This document shows, piece after piece, positions 17,621-26,066 of a stretch of 64,000 nt of DNA. The notes beneath the pieces were generated by a model. The model worked only from the letters and a program-made list of their open reading frames with translations. It had not been told where the DNA came from and did no database searches. The number at the start of each line of letters is the position of its first letter. The first letter of the stretch is position 1. This DNA comes from Verrucomicrobiota bacterium (GTDB lineage Bacteria > Verrucomicrobiota > Verrucomicrobiia > Opitutales > Opitutaceae): NCBI GenBank assembly GCA_023416735.1, contig JAEZGX010000012.1:248001-312000 (forward strand). Reading direction: 5' to 3'. The position numbers and the translations under genes are program-made.

Positions 17621-17829
17621 GAGAACATTGCGCCAAAGCCGCGGCGTTTCGTCGAAAGCAGAGCGATCACACCTCTCCGTTTCATCCCTGCGAGTTTCCC
17701 CGATCCGGTCGCTTCCCGGCGCGTGCGCATGATCGTGACCCGCGCTCGTTCGATGCGAGGGCGCGCCGCCCCTCGGCAATAAAACCCAATCGCCACTCGC
17801 GAATCACGAGCGCGGCGCGCCCGCCGACT

Positions 17830-18267
17830 TCAATGCTTGCTCGAGCAATTCACCATCCACCGCGTGCCAAAACGATCGGTGAACGATCCAAAGTAATCGC
17901 CCCAGAACATATCCTGCATCGGCATCTCGACGTTGCCTCCGGCCGACAGCTCATTGAAAAGCCGGTCCGCCTCCGCCCGCGTATCGGGCTGCAGATTGAT
18001 ATAAACATTGTTCCCCGGCGTGAACGGCTGACCCATCGAGTCCGGGCAATCTGAACCCATCAACACATGCCCGCCGAGGATCGGCAGCGCCATGTGCAGG
18101 ACGAGATTCTTGTCCGCTTCCGGCACCTCCGGCATTCCCTCGCCCGCCGGCATCTGTCCGAACCGCGCGATCGGCCCCATGTATTCCGTTTTGAAAACCG
18201 ATTTGTAGAACGCAAACGCCTGCTCAGTCGTCCGCGAGAAGTTCAAATAAGTGCTGACAGTGGCCAT
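17830..18267 (-). CDS. VOC family protein, PhnB-like
   Basis: From the ATG before ATVSTYLNFSRT the protein has 145 residues, the normal size for PhnB/3-demethylubiquinone methyltransferase-like VOC proteins; an upstream in-frame ATG would add 49 residues with no family match. Typical blocks are AFAFYKSVFKTEY near residue 17, VLHMALPILGGHVLMGSD near residue 55, NVYINLQPDTRAEADRLFNELSAGG near residue 85 and MFWGDYFGSFTDRFGTRWMVN at the end. Ligand and reaction are unknown for most such proteins. The leader just before the start is pyrimidine-rich (ATCCCTCCCTACC) and has no Shine-Dalgarno sequence. A GCGGCG/CGCCGC hairpin lies 28-46 bases upstream. Confidence 0.9.
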   Translation of the reverse strand: MATVSTYLNFSRTTEQAFAFYKSVFKTEYMGPIARFGQMPAGEGMPEVPEADKNLVLHMALPILGGHVLMGSDCPDSMGQPFTPGNNVYINLQPDTRAEADRLFNELSAGGNVEMPMQDMFWGDYFGSFTDRFGTRWMVNCSSKH

Positions 18268-18463
18268 GGTAGGGAGGGATTGATGTTGTGTTTCGCGGCG
18301 GTGAATCCGCCGCTCACCCGAATAGACGAATCGGCCTCCGATTTCCGGACAATCCTTTCTGGAAATCTGCGTCCTCTGAAACGCACGCGTCTCACTCCAG
18401 AGAGTTGAAGTCACCCCTCCTGCCGTCTAGCGGTCTTCGCGCCCCCTTCCTGTTTTCGCTCCG

Positions 18464-18934
18464 ATGCCTACCCCGCCCCTTATTCCACGCGATCCAAGCG
18501 CAGTTGACGCGCAACATTTGAAACTGCTCGCGATCTTTCACTTCGTTCTCGCCGGATTCGCACTCATCGGCCTCGGCTTCCTCGGACTGCACTGGTTCAT
18601 CATGGAATCCGTTTTCTCGAATCCAGAAGCCTGGCAACAGTCCAACTCCGGTTCGCCGCCCGAGCAGTTTCTCGCCCTCTTCAAATGGTTCTACTTCGCG
18701 ATGGGCGTGATCGTGGTCGCCAACGGCATCGCCAACCTCGTATCCGGATTCATGATTCGCCAACGCCGCGGGCGCGTCTTCTCGCTCGTGGTCGCCGGCG
18801 TGAACTGCCTCGCCTTCCCTTTCGGCACCGCACTCGGCGTCTTCACGTTCATCGTGCTCTTGCGCGACTCCGTCGAAGCGCTCTACGCCGCGGCGTCTCG
18901 ACCGCTTGAACGTGAGTCGCTCGCCCCGCTGTGA
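18464..18934 (+). CDS. Small integral membrane protein, four predicted helices
   Basis: The 156-residue protein has four hydrophobic segments, at about residues 20-47, 75-100, 104-120 and 118-135, and no recognisable enzymatic motif. The start reads MPTPPLIPRDPSAVDAQHLKLL, where the HLKLLAIFHFV segment opening the first helix is shared with unnamed membrane proteins I have seen in other bacteria. The C-terminal tail is short and charged. It is transcribed away from the VOC gene and ends near the terminator of the convergent entericidin gene. No function can be assigned from sequence. Confidence 0.75.
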   Translation: MPTPPLIPRDPSAVDAQHLKLLAIFHFVLAGFALIGLGFLGLHWFIMESVFSNPEAWQQSNSGSPPEQFLALFKWFYFAMGVIVVANGIANLVSGFMIRQRRGRVFSLVVAGVNCLAFPFGTALGVFTFIVLLRDSVEALYAAASRPLERESLAPL

Positions 18935-18970
18935 CGCACCACGCGACCGTTCTCGGTCCGCCCGCCGCCC

Positions 18971-19005
18971 AAAAAAAAAACGCCCGCGGATCGCTCCGCG
19001 GACGT
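18971..19005 (-). terminator. Intrinsic terminator after the entericidin-type gene
   Basis: Bases 18981-18990 (CGCCCGCGGA) pair with 18995-19004 (TCCGCGGACG) with one wobble or mismatch and a four-base loop. On the minus strand the hairpin is followed by ten T residues (A run at 18971-18980). It lies 23 bases past the stop of the small lipoprotein gene on that strand. Confidence 0.9.
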
Positions 19006-19027
19006 CGCAAATGCAAACTCAGGCCGA

Positions 19028-19171
19028 TTAGCGCGCGTTATCCTGAATTTTCTCGCCCGCGCGTTCGATGTCTTCACCCGCGCCTTCCATGGTGCGACAC
19101 CCGGAAGTGAAGGTAGCCAGGCCGAGCAGCGCTGCGGCAATTACAAGAAGAGGGAAACGTTTAAGATTCAT
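19028..19171 (-). CDS. ecnA/B-like: Entericidin EcnA/B family lipoprotein, 47 residues
   Basis: This short gene codes for 47 residues. The N-terminus (MNLKRFPLLVIAAALLGLAT) is a lipoprotein signal with the lipobox TSGC, so the mature lipoprotein starts at Cys25 and reads CRTMEGAGEDIERAGEKIQ, which is the classic entericidin pattern: Thr/Met after the Cys, then an amphipathic helix with G-G/D-D-I-E spacing. The family includes the entericidin A antidote and B toxin of E. coli, membrane lipoproteins linked to envelope stress and programmed cell lysis. Only a single copy occurs here, so an antidote/toxin pair is not supported. It has its own strong terminator and is transcribed divergently from the secreted hydrolase gene. 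Confidence 0.85.
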   Translation of the reverse strand: MNLKRFPLLVIAAALLGLATFTSGCRTMEGAGEDIERAGEKIQDNAR

Positions 19172-19330
19172 GACCGCGCACACTACTCACCGCGCTCCGC
19201 CCCGCCATCAGGCGCGTCCCCGCCCGGAGATTGCGCGTTCCTCTCAGCAATCCCCCGGAGACTTCACACCTTCCCCGCGTTGTTTCGTCTCCACAACCGC
19301 CGCGCTCGCCGCGCGTCAGTCCTTCCGTTC

Positions 19331-21475
19331 ATGAAAAAACTGCTGTTCCCCCTGCTCGCCTGCGTCTTCCTCCCCTTCGCCTACTCGTCCAGCGTTCGAC
19401 TCGTTCACGACGACACTCCGCAAGCGAACTACGCCGCGCGCCGCATCGCCACGGCCCTCGAACAGCAATCGCACACGATCAGCCAGCAGCCCACCGGCTA
19501 CGACACGTTGATCAGCCTCGCGATCAACTCGCACCAGCTCGGCCCCGAGGCGTTTTCCATCATTCCCGAGGGCAAAGTCATCACCGTCTACGGCGGCGAC
19601 GCGCGCGGCCTGATCTACGGCGCTCTCGCTCTGGCCGAGATGCTTCGCGATGGCACCGCCCTGGCCGACATCAAACCCGCCTCCGACCAGCCGCGCCTCG
19701 AATTCCGCGGCATCAAATACAATCTGCCTTGGGAAACCTACCGTCCGAGTTCCGCCTTGGATCAACACATCCCCACCGCGCGCGATCTAAAATACTGGGA
19801 GGCGTTCTTCGACATGATGGCCGAGAACCGCTTCAACGTAATCAGCCTTTGGAACATGCACCCGTTCACGTTCATGGTGCGTCCAAAAAATTTCCCCGAA
19901 GCCAGCCCGTGGTCCGATGCGGAGCAGGAAGAATGGCGTCAGCTCTACCGCGGCATCTTCCGTCTCGCCAAGGAGCGCGGCCTCGACACCTACATCGTCC
20001 ATTGGAGCATCTTCGTCAGCCGTGAATTCGCCGAAGCTCACGGCGTCGCAAAACGGAATTTCTACCCGCACTACTACGTCGAGGGCGACACCTCTGAAAT
20101 CGTTCGCCGCTACATTCGCGAAAGCGTGACGCAAATGTTCGAGGAGTATCCCGACCTCGACGGCATCGGCCTTTCCCACGGGGAAGGCATGGCGGGTATG
20201 ACGCCGTTCGAGCGCCAAAAATGGATGGACGACGTCATCGTCGCCGGAGCGCTCGAGGCGAATCGCAAGCGCCCCGTGAAACTTATCCACCGCGTGCCGT
20301 TTTCCTCCGGCACGTCCTCCGCTCCCGGTGTCAGCGGCGACGTGGAACAGGTCACCCGCGCTGCGATGGAACAGCTCGGCCATACCTTCTCTGGCCCGAT
20401 CTGGACCGAGATGAAGTTCAACTGGTCGCATGCCCACTCCACGCCGAAGCTCGTAAAAGTTCACGGCGGCAAACTCGGCTCGACCTATTTCAATCCCGCT
20501 CCGACGAACTACAAAGTCACCTGGATGGCGCGCAACGAAGACGTCTTCGCTCTCCGTTGGGGCGTGCCCGATTTCATCCGTCAACACATCGCCCTCAACG
20601 GCGTCCAGGATTACGTCGGCGGCTACTTCATCGGCTCCGAATGCTACATCCCCGCGCTCGACTACTTCACCGCCACGAAGGATCCCGTCGACTGGACCTG
20701 GGCTTTCGAACGCCAATGGCTCTTCTACAAACTGTGGGGCCGCCTGCTCTACAATCCCGATACGCCCGACGCCGTTTTTCAGGCCGAGTTCAACCGCCGC
20801 TACGGCGACAAAGGCAACAACCTCCTCGCCGCCTACTCGCTCGCTTCCTCCACGCAGCTCCGGCTCAACTCGCTCTACGACACGCGCTGGGATTTCACGC
20901 TCTACGGCGAAGGTTTCCTTGCGCTCCAAGGCGAATACACCCGCTACATCGGCGTCGATGCGCTGATCAACCAGCCCACGCTCGATCCCGACTACGTATC
21001 CGTAAAAGACTACGTGGATACGCTTTCGCGTGACGGTGCATTCGGCGCCGACCGGATCACCCCGCCCCTTCTCGCCCATCAGCTCGAGCGCGATTGCCGC
21101 GAAGCGCTTCGTTTGATCGGGCACATCGACTCGACCGGCAACGCCACCCTCCGCTACGAGATCGCCGACGTTCAGGCCTGGTCTCACCTCGGCCTTCACC
21201 TCGCCGAAAAACTGCGCGGCGCGGTCGCCCTCCAGCAGTATCGACTTTCTGGCGACACCGCGCTTCAGCAAACCGCCCTCGCTCACCTCGAACGCGCCCT
21301 CGCTCACTGGGACGAACTGGTAAAAATCACCCGCCCGCTCTACCGCGACATGCCGCTCACTCACTACAATCACAACTTCTTCGAGGCCAATCCCGACAAC
21401 CTCTTCCATTGGGCCCTCGTCCGCGACGAAGTCGCCCAGGACCTCGAAGTCGCGCGCGCCCCGCGCACACCGTAA
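19331..21475 (+). CDS. Secreted glycoside-hydrolase-like protein (GH67/GH20-type N-domain)
   Basis: With the ATG before KKLLFPLLACVFLPFAYSS, which begins a signal peptide, the protein has 714 residues. Residues 20-120 match the small alpha/beta N-terminal domain shared by hexosaminidases and alpha-glucuronidases: VRLVHDDTPQANYAARRIATAL, then KVITVYGGDARGLIYGALALAEML. A TIM-barrel-like part follows, starting LEFRGIKYNLPWETYRP and including FDMMAENRFNVISLWNMHPF, LAKERGLDTYIVHW and DLDGIGLSHGEGMAGM; the Glu in SHGEGM is a candidate catalytic acid. The last 150 residues are helical. This suggests hydrolysis of a glycan outside the cytoplasm. I cannot place it in a numbered family, and the sugar is unknown. 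Confidence 0.72.
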   Translation: MKKLLFPLLACVFLPFAYSSSVRLVHDDTPQANYAARRIATALEQQSHTISQQPTGYDTLISLAINSHQLGPEAFSIIPEGKVITVYGGDARGLIYGALALAEMLRDGTALADIKPASDQPRLEFRGIKYNLPWETYRPSSALDQHIPTARDLKYWEAFFDMMAENRFNVISLWNMHPFTFMVRPKNFPEASPWSDAEQEEWRQLYRGIFRLAKERGLDTYIVHWSIFVSREFAEAHGVAKRNFYPHYYVEGDTSEIVRRYIRESVTQMFEEYPDLDGIGLSHGEGMAGMTPFERQKWMDDVIVAGALEANRKRPVKLIHRVPFSSGTSSAPGVSGDVEQVTRAAMEQLGHTFSGPIWTEMKFNWSHAHSTPKLVKVHGGKLGSTYFNPAPTNYKVTWMARNEDVFALRWGVPDFIRQHIALNGVQDYVGGYFIGSECYIPALDYFTATKDPVDWTWAFERQWLFYKLWGRLLYNPDTPDAVFQAEFNRRYGDKGNNLLAAYSLASSTQLRLNSLYDTRWDFTLYGEGFLALQGEYTRYIGVDALINQPTLDPDYVSVKDYVDTLSRDGAFGADRITPPLLAHQLERDCREALRLIGHIDSTGNATLRYEIADVQAWSHLGLHLAEKLRGAVALQQYRLSGDTALQQTALAHLERALAHWDELVKITRPLYRDMPLTHYNHNFFEANPDNLFHWALVRDEVAQDLEVARAPRTP

Positions 21476-21568
21476 GCGCGGAGCACACCGCAGGGCTTCG
21501 CATCGCCAGGTATTCGCGTCTTGCCCGCGCAATCTGGAGGAGCATTGTTAAGGAGCAGCCAACTCTCC

Positions 21569-21982
21569 ATGAAACAACTCCTCCTTCGCTCGCGCGTCCT
21601 CGCGCTCGTCGCTTGTTCAGCCGCCGCTCTGCTCCTCGTTTCGGCGACCACACTCGCCAGCGGATCCGATCTTCAACCGCTCGCCGAAAAATCCGCTCCC
21701 CCACTTCCATTGAGCGGGACCTTCGCCCGCGGAACGCCTGGCGAGAACGGCGGCCCTTACGCGCTGACACTTACGAACATGTCGAAACAAAAACTCTCGG
21801 TGGCCGGCACGATCGTATGGAGCGTCACCTCCCACAATCGCGCCAACACGATCAAACTCCCGCTTCGTGAACTCGCCGGCGGCGAATCGTGGACCATCGA
21901 CGACCTCGCTGCGGAAGATCGCGTGATCCTCGAAGCCGAGGGCTACGAGAAGATCGAGTTCAAGACTCCGTCGAAAAAATAA
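21569..21982 (+). CDS. Secreted hypothetical protein, 137 residues
   Basis: The start at the ATG before KQLLLRSRVLALVAC gives a signal peptide that ends around LVSATTLASG; an earlier ATG would add 16 residues ahead of it. The mature part of roughly 105 residues looks like a beta-sandwich with strands YALTLTNMSKQKLSVAGTIVW, IKLPLRELAGGESWTIDDL and DRVILEAEGYEKIEF, the pattern of small Ig-like or Big-type domains that stabilise or bind. I do not recognise a named family. It lies 93 bases after the hydrolase gene on the same strand and may be co-expressed with it. Confidence 0.7.
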   Translation: MKQLLLRSRVLALVACSAAALLLVSATTLASGSDLQPLAEKSAPPLPLSGTFARGTPGENGGPYALTLTNMSKQKLSVAGTIVWSVTSHNRANTIKLPLRELAGGESWTIDDLAAEDRVILEAEGYEKIEFKTPSKK

Positions 21983-21988
21983 GACCGC

Positions 21989-22333
21989 TCAGTCTCCGGC
22001 CTCAGGCGGCGCTCCCGCGCCGCCTTTTTCGTTTTCGGGATCGACGAATCGCTCCTCGAGTTCCTCCAGATAATCGAGCAGCGACGCCAGCACGCGCTCC
22101 CCTTTCTTGTCCTTCGCGCGCAGCTCCGCCGCCGCCAAGATCAACGTCGCGAGGTCATCGCGGCCGACGCGCAGATTCAACCATCCCCGCTTTACCGGCG
22201 CGCGATGCAACGCATGTCCCAACGGCGCCGGCGTCCGAGGACTTCGCATCAGTTCGTCTCGCTGTGCCGGAGTAATCCGTAAAGTCACGCGGCCCGTCGG
22301 CGCAATCCGTGGTCGTTGTCGCAAATAAGCCAT
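21989..22333 (-). CDS. Hypothetical protein, 114 residues
   Basis: A soluble 114-residue protein without signal peptide or membrane helix. The N-terminal 60 residues contain strand-like segments (GRVTLRITPAQRDELMR, GWLNLRVGRDDLATLILAAAEL), and residues 70-97 form an acidic helix (RVLASLLDYLEELEERFV). The tail is Gly/Pro/Ala-rich. I do not recognise the family. It is convergent with the secreted protein gene, and only six bases separate the two stop codons. Confidence 0.6.
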   Translation of the reverse strand: MAYLRQRPRIAPTGRVTLRITPAQRDELMRSPRTPAPLGHALHRAPVKRGWLNLRVGRDDLATLILAAAELRAKDKKGERVLASLLDYLEELEERFVDPENEKGGAGAPPEAGD

Positions 22334-22627
22334 CGTCGTTTTCGGGTCATCTACCTTCGAAATATCACTTCTGAGACGTCGCTCTCCGACTGCATCGTCA
22401 CCCTGTCATTCGTGACTTTTCGCATCAGACAATTCCGTGGTTCCCATCTCGCAACTTATCCACCGCAGTGCCTCTCGCCATCGGAGCGACGCACCAACCG
22501 GGAATCGGGGCTCCGCCGCGCACCGCGTATGTGATAACGTTCCGAGACATAGTCCGTCTCCCCGCCAGCTGCCGCGCGTCGTGCGTCTCGTTCTCGCCTA
22601 CGCTTGCTCTCCCCTACCTCGAAGAAG

Positions 22628-23536
22628 ATGAAAAAACCTCTCCTCCCCCTGCTTCTCCTGAGTGCTTTCGCGCCCCTGTTCTCGTTGGCCGAGACCTCGT
22701 TCCGCTCAATCGCTGTCGGCCCGACGCCGGAAAGCGTCGTGCCGGGTTTCCACGGCAAACTCCACGTCACGCTCATGGGCACGAAGCGCGAGAAGGGAGA
22801 TGGTGACGGCCAGATCGTCGTGGTCGATAACGACAAGGTCACCGTGCTCGCATCCGGTTTTCACGATCCCAAGGGACTCGTTTTTCTCGGCGATCGCTTG
22901 ATCACCGCCGACTTTGATCACGTTTGGTCCATCGATGCAGAGGGTCGGAAAACCCTTCTCGCCGGCCCCGACGCGTTTCCCCAGCCGCCGCTCTACCTCA
23001 ACGATGTCGTGATCGATCGACGCGACGGCAGTATCCTCGTCACGGATATGGGCGATCTCGCCGCCATGCATCAAAGCCCCGGCGTGTTTTGGCCGCTCGA
23101 CAGCGAACAAGCGCGCACGATCCCTTCGCTCGGTCGCGTCTATCGGATTTCACCGCAAGGCGTCGTTTCCGTCGCGATCGATCACTCGCCCGAAATACCC
23201 AATCCCAACGGCATCGATCTGCTCGATGATGGCGCAATCCTGATCGCCGAATTCTTCCGCGGAAACCTGCTCGAGTGGAAATCGAACCAATGGCGCACGA
23301 TCAGCGAGGACCACCGCAGCGGCGACGGCATCGCGCACGACGCGAACGACAATCTCTACGTTACCGAGGTGCGCACCGGCCGCGTCTGGCATATTCGTCG
23401 CGACACCGGTGAGCGGCGCCTCCTCGCCACGCTTCAGTCCGCCGCCGATCTCTACCTCGACGAAACGAATCAACAACTCGTCGTTCCCGACTCCAAAGCC
23501 GGCACGCTCGTCTTTATCCCTCTCCAGAAAAAATAA
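22628..23536 (+). CDS. Secreted SMP-30/gluconolactonase-like propeller protein
   Basis: From the ATG before KKPLLPLLLLSAFAPLFSLAE, a signal peptide, the protein has 302 residues. The rest shows six-bladed beta-propeller features of the SMP-30/gluconolactonase/LRE group: GFHDPKGLVFLGDRLITADF near residue 80, LNDVVIDRRDGSILVTDMG near 125, NPNGIDLLDDGAILIAEFF near 195 and DGIAHDANDNLYVTEVRTGRVW near 235. The Asn/Asp residues in LNDV, PNGI and DGIA are the positions that hold the divalent metal in the family. The reaction cannot be fixed; lactone or ester hydrolysis is possible. It is convergent with htrA and shares its terminator hairpin. Confidence 0.82.
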   Translation: MKKPLLPLLLLSAFAPLFSLAETSFRSIAVGPTPESVVPGFHGKLHVTLMGTKREKGDGDGQIVVVDNDKVTVLASGFHDPKGLVFLGDRLITADFDHVWSIDAEGRKTLLAGPDAFPQPPLYLNDVVIDRRDGSILVTDMGDLAAMHQSPGVFWPLDSEQARTIPSLGRVYRISPQGVVSVAIDHSPEIPNPNGIDLLDDGAILIAEFFRGNLLEWKSNQWRTISEDHRSGDGIAHDANDNLYVTEVRTGRVWHIRRDTGERRLLATLQSAADLYLDETNQQLVVPDSKAGTLVFIPLQKK

Positions 23537-23557
23537 GGCGGGTCTTTCGACCCGCCT
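23527..23557 (-). terminator. Hairpin terminator between convergent genes, mainly serving htrA
   Basis: GGCGGGTC at 23537-23544 and GACCCGCC at 23549-23556 pair perfectly around a TTTC loop. On the minus strand the hairpin is followed by TTATTTTTTCT, a good T tract that lies inside the end of the convergent propeller gene. On the plus strand no T tract follows, though the hairpin starts right after that gene's stop and may also help there. Confidence 0.8.
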
Positions 23558-23578
23558 CGATAAATCGCCGCCCGCCGC

Positions 23579-24997
23579 TCAAGGCTGCGCGACCTGGATG
23601 CTGATCGCGCGCAGCGTTCCGCGATAATACACGAACAGCAAATGCCGCCCGGGCGTCAGGGCCGCGCGCGCTGCTTCGAGATCCTGCACATTCTGCCGAT
23701 CGATCTGAACAATCACCATGTCCGTCGCCAGGCGATCGGAGTAAGCGGAGTTCTCAGCGATATTCGTGATCACGAGCCCGCCCTCGATCCGCGGCGGCAC
23801 TCCTAGCCGGCGACGCGTTTCAGGACTCAACGGCTCCGCATCCACCCCGGTCAGAATCTCGTTCGGCTTCTCATCGAGGCGGCCGAGCGTGACCTCGACG
23901 TCGCGCTCTTTTCCATCGCGCGAAATCTTCAGCTTCGCCTTGGTGCCGGGCGCCAGTTGCGCGATGTAATTTCGCAGATCGCGCAGCGCCGTCACTTTCT
24001 TCTCGTTCACCGAAAGAATCACGTCGCCGCGTTCCAACCCCGCTTCTTCCGCCGCGCTGTCCGGCGTGATATCCGTCACCGTCACGCCTTTCGTATCGCG
24101 CGGCAGCCCGAGCGCCTCGGCATAGTCCGGCGTCAATGTCTGCGACGACACCCCGAGAAAACCGCGCGCCACTGAACCAGTCTGCACGAGACTGTGCATC
24201 ACCGCCGCCGCGAGATTGATCGGCACCGCAAAACCAATCCCGATATTTCCCCGCGACGGAGAGAGAATCGCGCTGTTGATTCCGATGAGCCGGCCACGCG
24301 CATCCACCAGCGCCCCACCGGAATTGCCCATGTTGATCGCCGCGTCGGTCTGAATGAAAGATTCGTAACCCGAAACTTCCTCGAGAATCCCCACCGATCG
24401 CCCCTTTGCCGAAACGATTCCCATCGTCACCGTTTGACCGACGCCCAGCGGATTCCCCACCGCGAACACTACATCTCCGACGCGAATCGTGTCGCTGTCC
24501 GCAAGGGTCACGATCGGGAGCTTTTCTCCTTCCACTTTGATCACCGCGATGTCGGTTTTCGGATCCGTGCCGATGACTTTGGCGATCAACTCGCGATCGT
24601 CCGACAGCGAAACTTTCAACTCGTCCGCTCCTTCCACGACGTGGTTGTTCGTCAAAATATAACCATCCGGCGAAACGATGACGCCCGAGCCCAGCCCCTC
24701 TTCTTCGTGGCGACGTTCCTGATCTGGGATTTCTCCGAAGAACTGCCGCAACAGCGGGTTCACCGCGACGCGTTCGCGCACCACCTTCTTCGAATACACC
24801 GACACCACCGCCTTCTGCACCGGTTCGATTACGTCGGCGTAACTCGCCACCTGCGGGCCTTTCGCTTCCACGAGCGGCGTCGGATCCACCTGCAATGTCG
24901 GCGCATTCTTTTGCGCCACGTCGTTTTTCGCCGCCTGCACGGCGGGAGAGATCACGGCAAACGCGAGAACAAGTCGGCAGATCGGATGGAGTTTCAT
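23579..24997 (-). CDS. htrA: Periplasmic serine protease, DegP/HtrA type
   Basis: The protein has 472 residues from the ATG before KLHPICRLVLAFAVISPAVQA, a signal peptide; an upstream ATG would add 29 residues. The trypsin-like triad is complete: His119 in TNNHVVEG, Asp149 in TDIAVIK and Ser226 in GNSGGAL, with spacings close to those of E. coli DegP (30 and 77 against 30 and 75). A first PDZ domain covers about residues 285-375 (GVTVTDITPDSAAEEAGLERGDVIL), and a second, weaker PDZ covers 395-470. It degrades or refolds misfolded envelope proteins. It sits at the end of the lpxD-prs-htrA set, next to the outer-membrane assembly genes it would serve. Confidence 0.95.
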   Translation of the reverse strand: MKLHPICRLVLAFAVISPAVQAAKNDVAQKNAPTLQVDPTPLVEAKGPQVASYADVIEPVQKAVVSVYSKKVVRERVAVNPLLRQFFGEIPDQERRHEEEGLGSGVIVSPDGYILTNNHVVEGADELKVSLSDDRELIAKVIGTDPKTDIAVIKVEGEKLPIVTLADSDTIRVGDVVFAVGNPLGVGQTVTMGIVSAKGRSVGILEEVSGYESFIQTDAAINMGNSGGALVDARGRLIGINSAILSPSRGNIGIGFAVPINLAAAVMHSLVQTGSVARGFLGVSSQTLTPDYAEALGLPRDTKGVTVTDITPDSAAEEAGLERGDVILSVNEKKVTALRDLRNYIAQLAPGTKAKLKISRDGKERDVEVTLGRLDEKPNEILTGVDAEPLSPETRRRLGVPPRIEGGLVITNIAENSAYSDRLATDMVIVQIDRQNVQDLEAARAALTPGRHLLFVYYRGTLRAISIQVAQP

Positions 24998-25090
24998 GAA
25001 AGAAAAAGGGCGCGACACAGCCTTACGCATCAAGGTTCCGCAGCGCAAACGCCGGGACCAAGCAGCCCCGGCAGCCAGCAGCACGACTGA

Positions 25091-26041
25091 CTAGAATCCC
25101 TTGATCCGAAACAGGCCCGTGACGCTTTCGTTGCTGTTGATGCGAATGATCGCCTGGCCGAGCAACTTGGCGATGCTGAGCACCGTGATCGGCAGGCCGC
25201 GCGTGTCGATCGGCGTGGAGTTTGTCGTGATCAACTCGTCGATCAATCCCGAGCGCAGACGCTCAATCGCGACTTCGTTGAGAATACAATGGCTCACCGC
25301 GGCCGTGATGCTCATGGCGCCGTGCTCACGCAACAGTTTCGCCGCAGCCGTCAACGTGCCCGCCGTTTCGGTGATATCGTCGACGAGCAGAACGTCACAA
25401 CCGGCTACGTCGCCGACGACGCTCATCGCCTCGACTGTCGTCGCGCTCTTGCGCTTCTTCGCCACCAATCCGAGCGCCGCGCCGAGCACGTCGGCATACG
25501 CCGCCGCCATTTTCATGCCGCCGACATCCGGCGAACAAACGACGAGCTGACGCTCCGTCTTCCGCTTCGCGAAGTGTTCGAAGAACACCGGCGACGCATA
25601 CAGATGATCGACCGGAATATCGAAGAACCCCTGGATCTGCTGGCTGTGCAGGTCCATCGCGAGGATCCTCGTCGCTCCCGCCGCCACGAGAAGATTGGCC
25701 ACCAGCTTCGCCGTGATCGGCACGCGCGGCTGATCCTTCCGATCCTGTCGCGCGTATCCATAAAACGGCATCACCGCCGTGATGCGCGCGGCCGACGCGC
25801 GCCGCGCCGCATCGATCATGATGAGCAACTCCATCAAGTGATGGTTCGTCGGCGGACACGTAGATTGGATAATGAAAACGTCCGCGCCGCGGACGTTCTC
25901 GTTGATCTTCACGAACGATTCTCCGTCCGGAAAACTCGTGACCGTCGCCTCGCCCAAAGGCACGCCGATCGAACGGCAGATTTCCTCCGCGAGGGCTCGG
26001 TTCGAATTTCCCGAGAAGATTTTCAGCCGCGATTCGCTCAT
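25091..26041 (-). CDS. prs: Ribose-phosphate pyrophosphokinase
   Basis: The enzyme makes PRPP from ribose 5-phosphate and ATP for purine, pyrimidine, His and Trp synthesis. With the ATG before SESRLKIFSGNSN the protein has 316 residues, the normal length; another ATG three codons upstream is equally possible. Family marks are present in order: FSGNSNRALAEEI, VTSFPDGESFVKINENVRGADVFIIQS, MPFYGYARQDRKDQPR with the ATP-binding loop, ILAMDLHSQQIQGFFDIPVDHLYA, and the PRPP-binding loop LLVDDITETAGTL, where most enzymes read VDDmiDTgGT. The Glu-Thr-Ala variant of this loop is worth noting. It follows lpxD closely, so the two are probably one transcript. Confidence 0.97.
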   Translation of the reverse strand: MSESRLKIFSGNSNRALAEEICRSIGVPLGEATVTSFPDGESFVKINENVRGADVFIIQSTCPPTNHHLMELLIMIDAARRASAARITAVMPFYGYARQDRKDQPRVPITAKLVANLLVAAGATRILAMDLHSQQIQGFFDIPVDHLYASPVFFEHFAKRKTERQLVVCSPDVGGMKMAAAYADVLGAALGLVAKKRKSATTVEAMSVVGDVAGCDVLLVDDITETAGTLTAAAKLLREHGAMSITAAVSHCILNEVAIERLRSGLIDELITTNSTPIDTRGLPITVLSIAKLLGQAIIRINSNESVTGLFRIKGF

Positions 26042-26066
26042 GCGCGGCATCTTGGTGCGCGGTCGG

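Noticed and set aside
19787..21532. Open frame of 581 codons on the minus strand
   Set aside because: It is antisense to the secreted hydrolase and covers the interior of its conserved barrel.
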